Source: Ostrinia nubilalis (taxonomy: Eukaryota; Arthropoda; Insecta; Lepidoptera; Crambidae). Taken from it: a DNA stretch of 64,000 nt. Shown here piece by piece: positions 44,928-56,657 of the stretch (the first letter of the stretch is position 1; each line of letters starts with the position of its first letter). The stretch is from positions 2,790,001-2,854,000 of the forward strand of contig NC_087096.1 of NCBI RefSeq assembly GCF_963855985.1, read 5' to 3'. The position numbers and the translations under genes are program-made. A model generated the notes under the pieces. The model had not been told where the DNA came from. It searched no databases and saw nothing but the letters and a program-made list of their open reading frames with translations.

Positions 44928-46390
44928 TTTAAAATTGAAGTTTGACGAGAGTCAATAAAACTTTGCCTTTCACAAAAGCAACTTCAACAAAGTGGCTGTT
45001 CCAAAAGTGTTGGATGAACTTTGATACTCGTCGTTGATAACAAATGTCAAAGAGATACCGGCTGTCGGCTGTCCCATCTAGTGTTTCAAAAGAGTCGATA
45101 AAGTAACATGATATTTATCGATAGTGACCCAATTACCCAGTGATATCAGCTGAAAACCTTATAGTTTTTCAGTCAGCGACTGTCAAAACAAAAATCAGCT
45201 GCAGGGCTAAGATGCGCGCCGTGATAAACTGCTATCGCGGCGTTATATCGATTTTGACGTCACTATATCGTTTTATCTACCGGCGCTAACATGGCACCCC
45301 GAAAATTATCATGTCATCTGTCAAAATGTGATAGTGATAGATTTGTGTTTTTTTTTTGTGATAAACCTGGCAAGCCCTAACATGAAGCGCTAACTATATC
45401 ATATTTTGACATCACGATAGGATAGGATGTGGTGTTTTTATCGTCCTCGATCCTTGCCCACGATAGCAAGACGATAGGAGATTAACTTTTTTGCAAGCTA
45501 CTTTAACTCTATTTATTTATCATTTATAATGGTAAATGACATTTTACGACTAATTTGAGGCTAGTAAAATTCAAAGAAAGGAATCTAGCACCTTTGTGAT
45601 ACTTTTACTTCTAGGTGGAGATTGAGTTCTAGTTCAAGAGTTTATCAGTGTGAGGCGAATCTTGAGACAGTTTATAATCGCTAGCTGCAAAATCTTAGTG
45701 CTCCCACAGTCCCACCCACATATTAATTATTACATTACCTACCTTGTAAAATAACCATTACTTACCTACTTAGGTAGGCAGTCAACAGTACATCAGACAA
45801 TACATATTAAGTTGCAAATGTCGTGAGATACCCCACAGTGTTTAGTTTGATTTAAGTACCTACTGTAATCTGTACATAATCTTGTAAAATTATTGAAAAT
45901 GGGGCGGAATGTGGTGACCGAGCTTTTTGTGTCTACATCAAACAGTGGCAAGGTCATTGTCAGAAATTAGCATTGGGTGGGATGTGTAATCAAACTTGCT
46001 ATAATAACAATGAGAATAAATGAATTTTATTAATTTTATAACTTGATGGTGATACCATACATACATTCCACATTACTATCAATCTAATTCCTCCATGTGG
46101 TCTTTTTTAAGGGCTTTAATGTGACAGGATGATAATTTTGTACAATTTATTCCATTATAATAAATTCATCATCATCTCAGCCATAGGACGTCCACTGCTG
46201 AACTTAGGCCTCCCCCAATGCTTTCCATGTTGCCCGATGGGGCAGCAAGGTTCTGGGGTGGAGGCCGGGTACCGGAATACGCAGCGTGGGACGTCCACCC
46301 ACAAGGTGGACCGACGACATCATAATGGTAGCAGAAAGGCGCTGGACGCAGGCAATAAATTCATTATTGCAGTGTAATTTCAAAATAATT
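44928..46390. other. Intergenic DNA with TIR-like and retroelement fragments
   Basis: 45205-45490 begins GGGCTAAGATGCGCGCC and contains short palindromic GATAG and ATCGAT units; an inverted relative (ending GATGCGCGCATCTTAGGCC) is at 47370-47510. 46150-46360 is a piece of a non-LTR retroelement: CATCTCAGCCATAGGACGTC then a GTGGGACGTCCACCCACAAGGTGGACCGACGAC stretch, a typical reverse-transcriptase 3' remnant. No gene supported. Confidence 0.5.
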
Positions 46391-46582
46391 CAACCATTAT
46401 TTACAAAATCTTTATTTGGAAAACTTTTGTTTTACAATAGCTATTTATAATTTCAAATACAAACAGAATTCCATGAATTGGATAGCCTAGCCAGTACCCT
46501 TGAAGTTTTTCTTGCTGATTGTTATTGTAAATTTTCATGATAGTGAGCAAGACTTGATTATGTCTGCTTTAGAATGAAATAA

Positions 46583-47146
46583 TCACTCATAATCCCACAC
46601 TTCTTCATCCACTGTCTGAAAAAAGAAAGAATATTATTTAAACACAATTATAAATATTACAATTACATAAACAGTTCATAAATAGAAACTTTACTTAATC
46701 CTATTTGTATTTTAAGTTTACATACAAAATATTGATCACAGTATTATTACACGGTGAAAGAACTATGTGAAATAAATATAGGAAAGAAGGTGAAAGCTTA
46801 TTTGTAGGAATAAAGATATTTTTCCTTTTCTCCGGTGCTGTTACTTATGAAAATCAAGATCTGCGGAGTATAGCTAATATTTTAGACTTTAGGTACTTAC
46901 TTTGCTACTTATGAGTGTATGTTATTTCTCAAATCTCAATAAACTTTCTGACTGCTTCATGTAAGTTGAATAATTACTGTAAACCTCGCATTATGGGGTA
47001 GGTAGTGGAGTTCGGTTATTCTGTTAATTTTGAAGACTTCATTCTTTAATACTATCGGTATGATTAGGAATTCTTCATTGTTTTTCTTTAACTTGGTTAT
47101 CTCTTCGTTTGATATTTTCCGTACTTTAGAAATATTAAAAATAAGA
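46583..47146 (-). CDS. Small unknown gene, partial model
   Basis: Two exons fit well on the minus strand: 47146-46978 (after acceptor TTTCCAG, before donor ACA|GTAATT) and 46615-46583 (after acceptor TTTTTTCAG), followed by an AATAAA at about 46412. They encode about 66 residues: a Lys-rich segment (S-K-V-R-K-I-S-N-E-E-I-T-K-L-K-K), a hydrophobic one (F-L-I-I-P-I-V-L), I-T-E-L-H-Y-L-P-H-N-A-R, and the end T-V-D-E-E-V-W-D-Y-E. The first exon with an ATG in the right phase was not found, so the N-terminus is missing. It is divergent from NTPCR, about 500 bp apart. No family recognised. Confidence 0.4.
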
Positions 47147-47647
47147 CTGGAAACATAAAAATACAATTTTAAAAACACAAACAAATACAATCAAGCAGTC
47201 ATGTAATGTCAACAAAATTAACATAACTTTTTTTTAATGACGTTCTCACTGCTTTAAGATATGTGTTTTTAGCCGAATTAGTAGCAGAAATGAACGAGAT
47301 TGAACGAATGAGCTAAAATATTTCAAGGTTGGCCAACATAATAACGCAATTTTTTCTTAATATGGCAACAATTCGGTTATCACGCGATAGCGGTCGATAG
47401 ACTTTTCTATCGATGGTCCCATGTTAGGGAAAATGATAAAATTATCTACGTGATCGAAAATTGTCTTATCATATCATGTCATTGTCGATGCGCGCATCTT
47501 AGGCCTACTGGTCTGGTTTCAACATAGGTTTCAAAAATAAAGTTGTGCATTTTTATCAAATCTAATTGCTTGAAAACAGGTGTTTTAAATATTAAATTAT
47601 ATTATTGAGGTATTGTAATAATATTGTTTTTCGACAATTAAAATAAT

Positions 47648-48535
47648 ATGACGAAAATTAAATATTTCATGCTTACCGGCGATCCAGGTAGGTTCGTTCG
47701 ATTTAATGAATTTTGGTTTTGTTCTAAGAAATATTTTAAATGTTGGTTTATTTACAGGCGTGGGAAAGACCACATTAACTAAAAAACTGTGTTCTCTTGT
47801 CAACGAAATGGGTTTACAAACGAGCGGTTTCTACACCGAAGAAGTGCGACGAGCCGGCGTTCGCGAGGGGTTTGATGTTGTGTCATTGGACGGACGCAGA
47901 GGGTGTCTAGCCCGAGACTGTTCCCGAAATGGCCCTGTAAAGTTCAAAGTTGGGAAATACGGAGTGAGAGTAGAAGAATTTGAGAATGTTGCACTACCTT
48001 CACTGAAAGAGGTCAGCTATTTCAATATTGTAGTTAGGTAGTCTTTCCTCACTGATAAAGTAGTTACTTACGTTAAGTTTTCATTGTTTATTTACAGCCT
48101 GAAGACGATTCCCAGCCACACTTATTAGTCATTGATGAGATAGGCACAATGGAGTTAATGAGTGCCTCATTCAGAGCCAGAATTTTTGAAATATTCAAAC
48201 CAGGTTCAAGTTGTATTGTTCTGGCTACTATACCATCAAGAAGCACCAATCTCCTTATTGAGTCTCTTAGGGATAATAGAGATGCTAAGGTTTGGATGGT
48301 AAGTTTTAAAAATACCTACATGTTTTGAATGTTAACATGACTTATTTTCCAGATAAGCAGATTTAATTGGATTTAAAGAAAATATTATTGAGGCCTGTAA
48401 AATATTTTCCAATTTTTTCAGGTAACTAGAGAAAACAGAAATACAATTCATGAAGATATTTTAAAAGAAATGAAAATTACATTTAATTTTAACTTATTTT
48501 TATTCCCAAAAGAGATTCAGTCTATAAATAAATGA
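47648..48535 (+). CDS. NTPCR: Cancer-related nucleoside-triphosphatase (THEP1 family), 202 aa
   Basis: Four exons join in phase: 47648-47687, 47758-48011, 48098-48298 and 48422-48535 (609 nt). The enzyme hydrolyses NTPs slowly; its cellular role is not settled. Walker A G-D-P-G-V-G-K-T-T (11-19), Walker B L-L-V-I-D-E-I-G-T-M-E-L (107-118), and the family block G-F-Y-T-E-E-V-R (near 40) are all present, as is F-D-V-V-S-L-D-G. Length is close to human NTPCR (190 aa). The last exon ends in a Lys/Asn/Phe-rich tail less typical of the family. Poly(A) signals lie near 48625 and 48756. Exon 1 was chosen because it completes the P-loop in phase. Confidence 0.93.
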
Positions 48536-49430
48536 TATATGAGTGTGTACCTGTTTTTTTACTAGTCTTGAAAATAATAACATCATGCAATTAAAAACAT
48601 AACGAGAGTAAACAATATATTGAAAAATAAACTCTTCTTCAAGGCTGTATTCTGAAAGTAGGTACCTACTAAGTTATCTTAACTTTCCTTTCTAGTAGGT
48701 GGGGCCTAATCCTGGAAACTCACTATTTATAGGATTGAGAATTGAGTTTTTTATATGTGAATAAAGAGGAATAATAAGAGCTCACACAGTTTGTGATTGT
48801 GAAGGTAGATAAAGTGAAAATTTGGGAATTGGGCCCTTTTCCAACTATAAATATTCATAACAAAAATATCTTGAATATGCTAACTTATTCTAGCATTCGA
48901 AGTTATAGTTTGAACACAAAAATATGGCTTTTTATAGCTGATTTAACTAATTATTAATCACAACACAATAGCATCTTAGTACCTATAATAATATGGTTTG
49001 TCAATGACAAAGAACTCACCGAGGCAGCACCATACAGGATATGACCTGGATGATATTTTTGTACTATTTGACAAAAATATACCATAGAAATCTTTGCTCT
49101 ATGGCACATAGAAACTGGCTGCAGTGGCATAGTCACACCAAACAATCACTTTCCTCCGTCTACTGGATTGTTTACAGCATCAATGAGTTCTTTGCTTACA
49201 AAAAATCTGCATTACAATGAATTATTATCTGTCAACATCGTTTTTAATATCTCTAAATACTCAACATTGCAGTCTTGTGCACACATGCAAAATACATAAA
49301 AACTGCATTGGTGTGGCAATAGCATTAATAATGGAACATTTATATGCAACAAACAACACACATATACATATAACTTTACAGTTTCAAATTCAATGTCATA
49401 CTAAGCTTATTACTAAAAACATTATAGTCA
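48536..49430. other. Intergenic DNA, convergent 3' ends
   Basis: Holds the 3'UTRs of NTPCR (+) and of the leucine-rich-repeat gene (-). AT-rich; no coding frame supported. Confidence 0.45.
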
Positions 49431-51121
49431 TTAACTATCGTCATCAGATAGGTCATCAAATTGTCCAATCACTTCTTGCACGATTTGAGGGTTACACAGT
49501 TTCTCATACTTAACTTTCTCAGTGATGGACACAGGATGGGCATCCACAGGGCAAAAGTTTCCGGCCTCCATTTTTCTCCTGACAAACTCAATCCATTTTT
49601 CGTGTGGTGTCAGAGAAGTGGCACTACAAAACCGTGGCACCCAGTAATCGTCAGAGTCCCAGTCTTCTGGAGAACTTGGAGGGTCATTTCTGACTATATT
49701 TTCTGTGAAGATAAAGATAACATATGATCAAACATACAATTAGAACTTGGAGGGTTGTTTCTTACTATATTTTCTGTGAAGATAATGATAAAATGTTGTA
49801 AATTATTTTTTCAGGCTACAGGTATAGGTTCATACATTAAAGCATTACCAATCAAATCTTTACCTTTTTTACTTTTGGAAATATTTTCCAGATGTTGTAT
49901 TAATTCTTCATCGTCCGTGGTGTTTGAAGAATGTTCACTATCAGGTAGTGCTTGTTCTAGCTTTCTAGAAATTAATAAAATCAGGAGTTAATACATGGAT
50001 AATTTAATAAAAAGTTTAAAATATTATTTATAAGCTTCATACCTGCCATCACACCTGTCTACTATATTCAGTCTTAATTTTTCTTTCTTTTCTAAATAAG
50101 TTTCATCATCTGGCTCATCAAAATAATTTTGGGCCAAGTCCAATTCTGCTAATTTCATTATCTCGTCAGGAATTTCATAGAGGCAGTTGTTGTAAATATC
50201 CAAAACCTCTAAATTTTTCAAGTCAACTATGCTGTCCGGTAAAGTACACAACTCATTACTGTCAACAAGGAGTACTACAAGGTTTTTGAGTTTTCCCATC
50301 TCGTCGGGCAAATATAAAATCTGATTGAATGATAAAATACAGTATTTCAAGTTATGTAAGTTACAAAACTCATTTGGTAACCCACTTATATAATTCTGTG
50401 ATAAATTTATTTCTACTAAACTAACAAACATATCTACATTAGCAACAACATTATAAAGATGGGTATTGCTTAAGTTTAACTTTTCTAAATCACAGCAGTT
50501 CTCGAGTCCTCCGCAAGGCACTTCTAGGACACGATTGGTGAACAAGTGGCTTAACTTCTCTGAACCTATTTCCAATACTTTAACCTTAGAGAATGTACTG
50601 AGCAGCTCCAAATGTTTTCCAATTCTACAATTATTTATGATTAAATGTACAACTGGTGTTTTGTACTGCAATAGTTCTTCGAAGTAACCATTCTTAAATG
50701 ATTCTGTTATATCAATGTTGTAATTTAGGTCTAGGTGAGTGAGATTTCTAGGATTTTCTGTCCAGATCCAGTAAGGAGGTCCTTCTAAACTATTATGCCC
50801 AAGTTTAAGGGTTTCTATAGAGTGGCAGAAGCTAGGAGTGTCATCAAAATATTTAATACTGTTGTTTGATATATCTAAATTCTTTAGTTTCGCAATTCCG
50901 AGTACAGCAGAAGGAATCTCACGCAATGCATTGTAAGCCAAATTTAAATCGACTACATTTGGCGGGAATTTCACACAATCCTCCACAGTCACCATGCTTT
51001 TGTTGCTTAAATCAATTGAAGTGATATGATCCGGCCAAATCAGCGCACTTGCGTTAATTTCTTTTGTAAATCCATTGATGGAAGGTTTCTTGTTTTTGTC
51101 AGCATCATCTGATGTCTCCAT
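49431..51121 (-). CDS. Leucine-rich-repeat protein, 483 aa
   Basis: Three exons join in phase: 51121-50043, 49964-49864 and 49702-49431 (1452 nt). After a polar N-terminus of about 30 residues come roughly a dozen leucine-rich repeats (about 30-340) with L-x-x-L-D-I-S-N-N, L-N-L-S-N-T, I-N-L-S-Q-N and L-P-D-E-M-G-K-L-K-N-L units. The last four are the most regular, of the plant/SHOC2-like type with L-P-D-x-I. The C-terminal 120 residues are acidic, with S-P-E-D-W-D-S-D-D-Y-W-V-P-R-F, and the protein ends D-D-L-S-D-D-D-S. No signal peptide, membrane segment or kinase domain; it is probably an intracellular scaffold. The specific family was not recognised. Intron 2 contains a 50-bp tandem copy of its own acceptor region. 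Confidence 0.88.
49671..49791. repeat. Tandem copy of a splice-acceptor region
   Basis: Bases 49671-49720 and 49742-49791 are direct copies with about five differences, 71 bp apart. The first copy spans the start of LRR exon 3 and its acceptor; the second repeats the same acceptor (AATATTTTCTGTGAAGATAA in plus orientation) inside the intron. Confidence 0.85.
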
Positions 51122-51918
51122 TTTTAGCGTTAGAAACCTTGGACGTTTACACAGTGTTTTAAAAAGTTAATTTTGAATCTAATGATAAATTTTAACAACA
51201 AACAAAGTAATAGGAAATTATAAAAATAACATCAGAAAGAAAAATAACCTAAAAATAAAATGCCAAATTCAGTCCCAAACAAAACAAAACATGTTTATTT
51301 TACCGTTTGTCACTTCTGTCAATTTTGTGCGGTGTAAATTTTTTTTTTCGTACATCATGTAGTTGGGCATTAGGTCTTTGAGCGTAATACCTGACATTTC
51401 CTGATTCCTTTTTTTAAAGCAAGAGGTGCCCCTCTTGCACAAATCAGATTGTGTGTCACTTGGCCTTTAAAAATGACTCCGAAACTAAAAAAATCACGGA
51501 GCGAAGGTTTGAAAATCTGTTAGGAAAGCGACTCGAAAACATTGTGCGTTACTTTGTTTAGAGACAGTTTAACTGGGAATGAAAACATTATTAACAGTTA
51601 ACTTAATTAACCAGTCAGATTTCATTTTTGTCGTCTAGCTGTACATACAGGGCCCATTGTGCATCACTTCACGTAAATGTGCACTTGTGGATTATGGCAA
51701 TAAAGCGCAAAATTGAATTTAAGATTTCGCGTTATCGTCAGTTATTCCGTAGCTCAGTGTATTTACAAAACACGCCCTTTCTGATATAATTCTTACACTA
51801 GCGACTTTTTAATGGTCGTTAGTAAGTAGATGTTTGGAAAATAATTCCTTGAAACCTCGGCTTCCTTCCTTTTCATTACCAACAGTCGTTCTAGTCGGGT
51901 GTTGCGTCGAATGAAATT
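51122..51918. other. Intergenic DNA between divergent genes
   Basis: It separates the start codons of the LRR gene (-) and the secreted-protein gene (+) and should hold both promoters. No repeat or further gene recognised. Confidence 0.4.
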
Positions 51919-53106
51919 ATGAATTTAAAAAAATATCTCGCGGTAAAATCTTTTTTTATATTCGTAATTGTAGTTCCATTAGTACAAGGAGGGAAAAACT
52001 CTGATGAGAGGACAGATATTGCTAGGGTAGGGAAGACGAGAAGGAATAAGATGGGTGAGTAAAAGAAAAATTACATTTAAAGTATTAAAGTACTTAAATT
52101 ATTTAAGTCGTGTGTTAAATAAACTGATGGAGAATATTATGTTATGAGTATAAGCATGTATAAGTTAGTAAAGTACTATTACGTGGACTACTTTGTCAAT
52201 GCTTCTTACCTCACTTCCTTTTCTTTACCAGCTCAAAAAACAGCCGTGGGTACATTTTCGAATGTGATCACCCAAATCCAGAACCTGCCGACTATGGACC
52301 TGGGTAGGAAGTTTAGAACACCTTGTAAAACTGGGAATCGATGTGGGAAGGTACAATTTAATATTGCTGAGTCTATGTTAACTGATGACCAAAATAGACC
52401 TCTTAAATGAAGGTCCAAAATAATTTATTTAATCATCAATCAGCGTTCAGTTTCTTTCACTAATCCTTTATTGTACTGCTTGTTCCGATATTGTTCTGTT
52501 AAATAAAATAAATCCCTGCAAGTCATATTACCTAGGCTACCTAGGTATGTACTAATAAGTTACTTTACGTTCAGGTGATCAAAAGACTCATGGTGCCAAA
52601 ACTGGCTCAACTGGAGAACACGATCATGGGAATTATGAAGGAGCTGGCGAAAATGCCCCCAGGGTCTCGTCTTCCAGACAAGTTCACGAAGACCGAGCCT
52701 TCCAAGTTGCTGTTTGACCAGAACTACAAGTGAGTGTGTGGTGATTCTAGCAGTCCCACGTTGGGCGCCAGAATTAAACAAAATTTGATGTTTTTAAAAA
52801 GTTTGATGGTGCTAAGTAGCTGTAGCAAAGGATCTAATAAGCTTTTCAGGATGTTACTACACTGTTGTCAAGTAAATTTATACTCGTATTTTGGAAAATA
52901 AATACTTCAGTTCAAAACATTCACTTTTTCTCAGGGAGGACGTCTGCATGGATAAACTTGAGTCATGCCTAAAGGAAGACAAGCGACGAAAACGCATACT
53001 TAAGAAGCTGTTCTTCAAGAAGTACAACTCGCTGCGACAGGAGCTGATCGGCTACGGCGGCAGAAGACTTTGGGGCGGGGAAGGCAATCTGTTCTATAAA
53101 AGATAG
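51919..53106 (+). CDS. Small secreted basic protein, 193 aa, unknown family
   Basis: Four exons join in phase: 51919-52054, 52232-52350, 52575-52729 and 52935-53106 (582 nt). Residues about 1-28 (lysines, then S-F-F-I-F-V-I-V-V-P-L-V-Q-G) are a signal peptide. The mature part is Lys/Arg-rich with few cysteines in two pairs: T-P-C-K-T-G-N-R-C-G and E-D-V-C-M-D-K-L-E-S-C-L. A K-T-R-R-N-K site lies soon after the signal peptide. The helical middle (M-V-P-K-L-A-Q-L-E-N-T-I-M-G-I-M-K-E-L) is followed by K-R-I-L-K-K-L-F-F-K-K-Y and a Gly-rich end. Poly(A) signal at about 53200. No known family recognised. An ATG at 51911 in another frame stops after three codons and is ignored. Confidence 0.75.
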
Positions 53107-53991
53107 ACGTAGTAGTTAGTTTTGGGTGGACGATAGTTGTCTTTTAGTAAAATACTGAAGGAGCCTTGTGTAAAACATGAACCATTTCATATTATAATAA
53201 GAATAAATGAATTGAAATAATTTATGTGTCGTTTTATTAGTAGGTACCTACGCGATAGATATGTTAGTGGTCCGACGAAAGTAAATTTTCCTCTGGGGTA
53301 AGCTTAGCCTTCGATGGTTGAGTTTTTTGATGATAAAGATGTAAATCCTGGCTAAGTAAGAACACAGTAGTTGCACAGTGGTGAGAACGAGAGCTAGTCA
53401 GAATTTGTTTGAAATTGAACATTTACAAGTTTAGGATCGAGCTATAAAAGGGACGTTCATTTTGGAAGTACAAAATCAAATACCAAACACAATTCTCTTG
53501 CTTAGGTGCGCTGTGGTGGTAAGAGTGAACTATTGCTATAGTGAATAACTGAGAACACCACCCTGTGCTAGAATTTATGAACCGTCATAGTCTGACTTGG
53601 CTCATTCGGAGTTTGGACCAACTTAATGTACCCTGTGAAGCACTTAATGATACCTAGGTATCTTTTTTGGATAAAATACCTACAAATTACAACCAAATAA
53701 ATGCACAAACAAAATGTTTCATCTAGCAATCGAAGCTTCATGGGAAATCACAGTCTTTAAAAGTTAAGAATTTAAAGTAGATAATTAAGTTAAGAAAAAC
53801 GTATTCTTAATACCTACATAATTTCTTTTTCATCCACAATAACGGCAAAACTCTTGACCTGCATCTCATCTACAGAAAATCATGACCAAGCCGAAGGTGG
53901 AGGCAATTTTATTAAGAATGCTCAATCACAGAGGAACGGCTATTCTGCCGAAATTAACATGATATGAAAATTGTTGTTGACGTATAGTCTA
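53107..53991. other. Intergenic DNA
   Basis: Contains the 3'UTR of the preceding gene and, at 53340-53400, a worn copy of the repeat seen at 25195. No gene supported. Confidence 0.4.
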
Positions 53992-56657
53992 AGATCCCGC
54001 TATACAACGACCTTCACCGAGATGCTTATTTGATGAAACATATTTTAGGTAGGTATATTTAATTTAACATGTCAATAATTATATTGCTTAAGGGTTGCCT
54101 AATAAATTTCAGTCCAGGATATGATTAATTAATAATTTAAAAAAGATTTTTTTATAAATATTTCATCGGTTTGACTATTAAACAAACTCCATACCAATCG
54201 AAAGTATGAAGCCCATAGAATATGCAAACGTTAGGTTGCCTATTCTTTTCCAGTCATAACTCTCGGGTTGCCAGGTATAAACAGGTAAATTGATAGAACA
54301 TTTTGCACCGGTCTGATAATTTAATCAAATTTAAATGAAAATAAAGATTATTTAATTATGAACACGGTGGTATAGGGTTGCCTGCGAAAAATCAGTCCTG
54401 AATGACGGTTGTCGAATTTTGTAAAGTAAAATTAAAACTGAAAGGTGACATTTTTCGAGTAGTTGGCAACATTTGGGAAAGACGAGTTGTATGAGGCGTT
54501 TGTGTGTCTTGTCAAGAGGTGTCGCTTGGGTGAAGAAATTTCTCCAGTGTTGCCATGCTTTGGGAGATTTGGTCCAAAAATGTCGAAAGTGGAAATAACG
54601 ACTTCCGGTCAAAAATTTGGATGACGCCTCCTGCAAAAGGGTCGTACAAATGACATTTGACCCTTTTCATCTCGATCACCTGGCAACACTGGCAGCTACG
54701 GGGAAAAGTATTTTTTTCGACATGGGTGTCTTTTTTTTCTAACTTAAACCATTCCCGTGGAACAATTCCTTAAAACCACCCAAGTCCCAAAATTTTGTGG
54801 CCCCGTAACTGCCAGTGTTGCCAGGTAATCGAGATAAAAATAGTCAAATGTCATTAGTTTGACCTATTTGCAGGAGGCGTCATCCAAATTTTGGACCAAA
54901 AGTCGTTATTAGAGATGAAACGGATATCCGGTAACTATCCGGTAGGCCGCGGATATCCGGCCTATATTTACTATCCGGCCGGATACCGGATATTAAAAAA
55001 CTACGACATTTTCCTATTAATAAAATGAAATACATTAATCTTTGAGGTGAATATCAATGAAATGGCTTATAATAATGACGGCTTTTATTTAAGGTTCAAA
55101 AAGTTACAAAAAAGCCTTTCAAAAAACTAATTTCTTTTTCTGGGCTAATCACTCTAATGACGAATACATAAATAGTAAACATCTGTTAATGTCGAAATAT
55201 TGCCAAATAAAAAAAAGGCTATCTTTTTTTCACTGATGGTCTGGTGACATGCAGTTCAGTCAGATTACGCAGCAAGTAAACAAATTTAATTTTCGCTATT
55301 CAATCACACACTCGCTATAGCAACCGAAATCACCCGAATTGATCTGCCCCCTAGACTAGTGGCAAAATCTGACATTCTATTCGGACGGATTCTATTTTCG
55401 AAAAGTGTGACTAGTCTAGTCTACTAATAGACCCACTGATCGCGTTCGAAGCACCTGTGCGGCGCTAAACTTGTCACGACATGCAACGAGACAATGGGCC
55501 AACTATCCGGCCGCCGGATATCCGGCTATCCGGCCTAGCAGCTGGCCGGATATCCGGTATCCGGTATCCGGCCAAACAACTATCCGTTTCATCTCTAGTC
55601 GTTATTTCCATTTTTTACATGTTTTGACCAAATCTTTCAAAGTACTATGGCAACACTGGAAAATGTTGTTTTTCCAAACGATACTCCTTAGCAAACTACG
55701 TAATCGCTCTATACAACTCGACTTTCCCAAATGTTGCCAACTGCCCAAAAAATGCATTCGAAAAATCAGAAATCTGAAACTTTTTACAAAATGACCGCTC
55801 ACTCGGTCGCCATCTTGATTTTCTGAATTTTCGGATTTTTCCCATAATCTGGGTCGTATAACCGACCAAACCCCATTTTTGGATATTTTCTGCCATATCT
55901 CCTTCTGTCCGTCCTTAACATTAAAGACACCCATGTCGAAAAAAAATACTTTTCCCCGTAGCTGCCAGTGTTGCCAGGTGATCGAGATGAAAATGGTCAA
56001 ATATCATTTGCACGACCCTTTTACAGGAGGTGGCATCTAAATTTTTGACCGGAAGTCGTTATATCCACTTTCGACATTTTTGGACCAAATCTCCCAAAGC
56101 ATGGCAACACTGGAGAAATTTCTTCACCCAAGCGATACCTCTTGACAAGACACACAAACGCCTCATACAACTCGTCTTTCCCAAATGTTGCCAACTACTC
56201 GAAAAATGTCACCTTTCAGTTTTAATTTTACTTTACAAAATTCGACAACCGTCATTCAGGACTGATTTTTCGCAGGCAACCCTATACCACCGTGTTCATA
56301 ATTAAATAATCTTTATTTTCATTTAAATTTGATTAAATTATCAGACCGGTGCAAAATGTTCTATCAATTTACCTGTTTATACCTGGCAACCCGAGAGTTA
56401 TGACTGGAAAAGAATAGGCAACCTAACGTTTGCATATTCTATGGGCTTCATACTTTCGATTGGTATGGAGTTTGTTTAATAGTCAAAACGATGAAATATT
56501 TATAAAAAAATTTTTTTTTAATGATTAATTAATCATATCCTGTACTGAAATTTATTAGGCAACCCTTAAGCAATATAATTATTGACATGTTAAATTGAAT
56601 ATAAAATATGTTTCATCAAATAAGCATCTCGGTGAAGGTCGTTGTATAGCGGGATCT
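53992..56657. mobile_element. Long palindromic (foldback-like) element
   Basis: Two arms of about 740 bp, 53992-54733 and 55923-56657, are inverted copies with high identity (AGATCCCGCTATACAACGAC opens the left arm; its complement closes the right arm). The central part, about 1.19 kb, holds a third, diverged copy of the inner arm in the right-arm orientation and a nested hAT-type element. Without the nested element the unit is about 1.98 kb. All three copies carry related open frames of 60-95 codons. No known transposase is visible. No clean target duplication was found. Confidence 0.85.
54910..55597. mobile_element. 688-bp hAT-type non-autonomous element, copy B
   Basis: Same element as at 39083-39781 but in opposite orientation: TAGAGATGAAACGGATATCC at the start, ATCCGTTTCATCTCTA at the end. 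A perfect 8-bp duplication GTCGTTAT flanks it (54902-54909 and 55598-55605). It is inserted into the central copy of the long palindrome, so it came later. Confidence 0.92.

Noticed and set aside
55602..56000. 132-codon minus frame across the palindrome centre
   Set aside because: It crosses the junction between the central copy and the right arm and runs antisense to the frame kept in all three copies.
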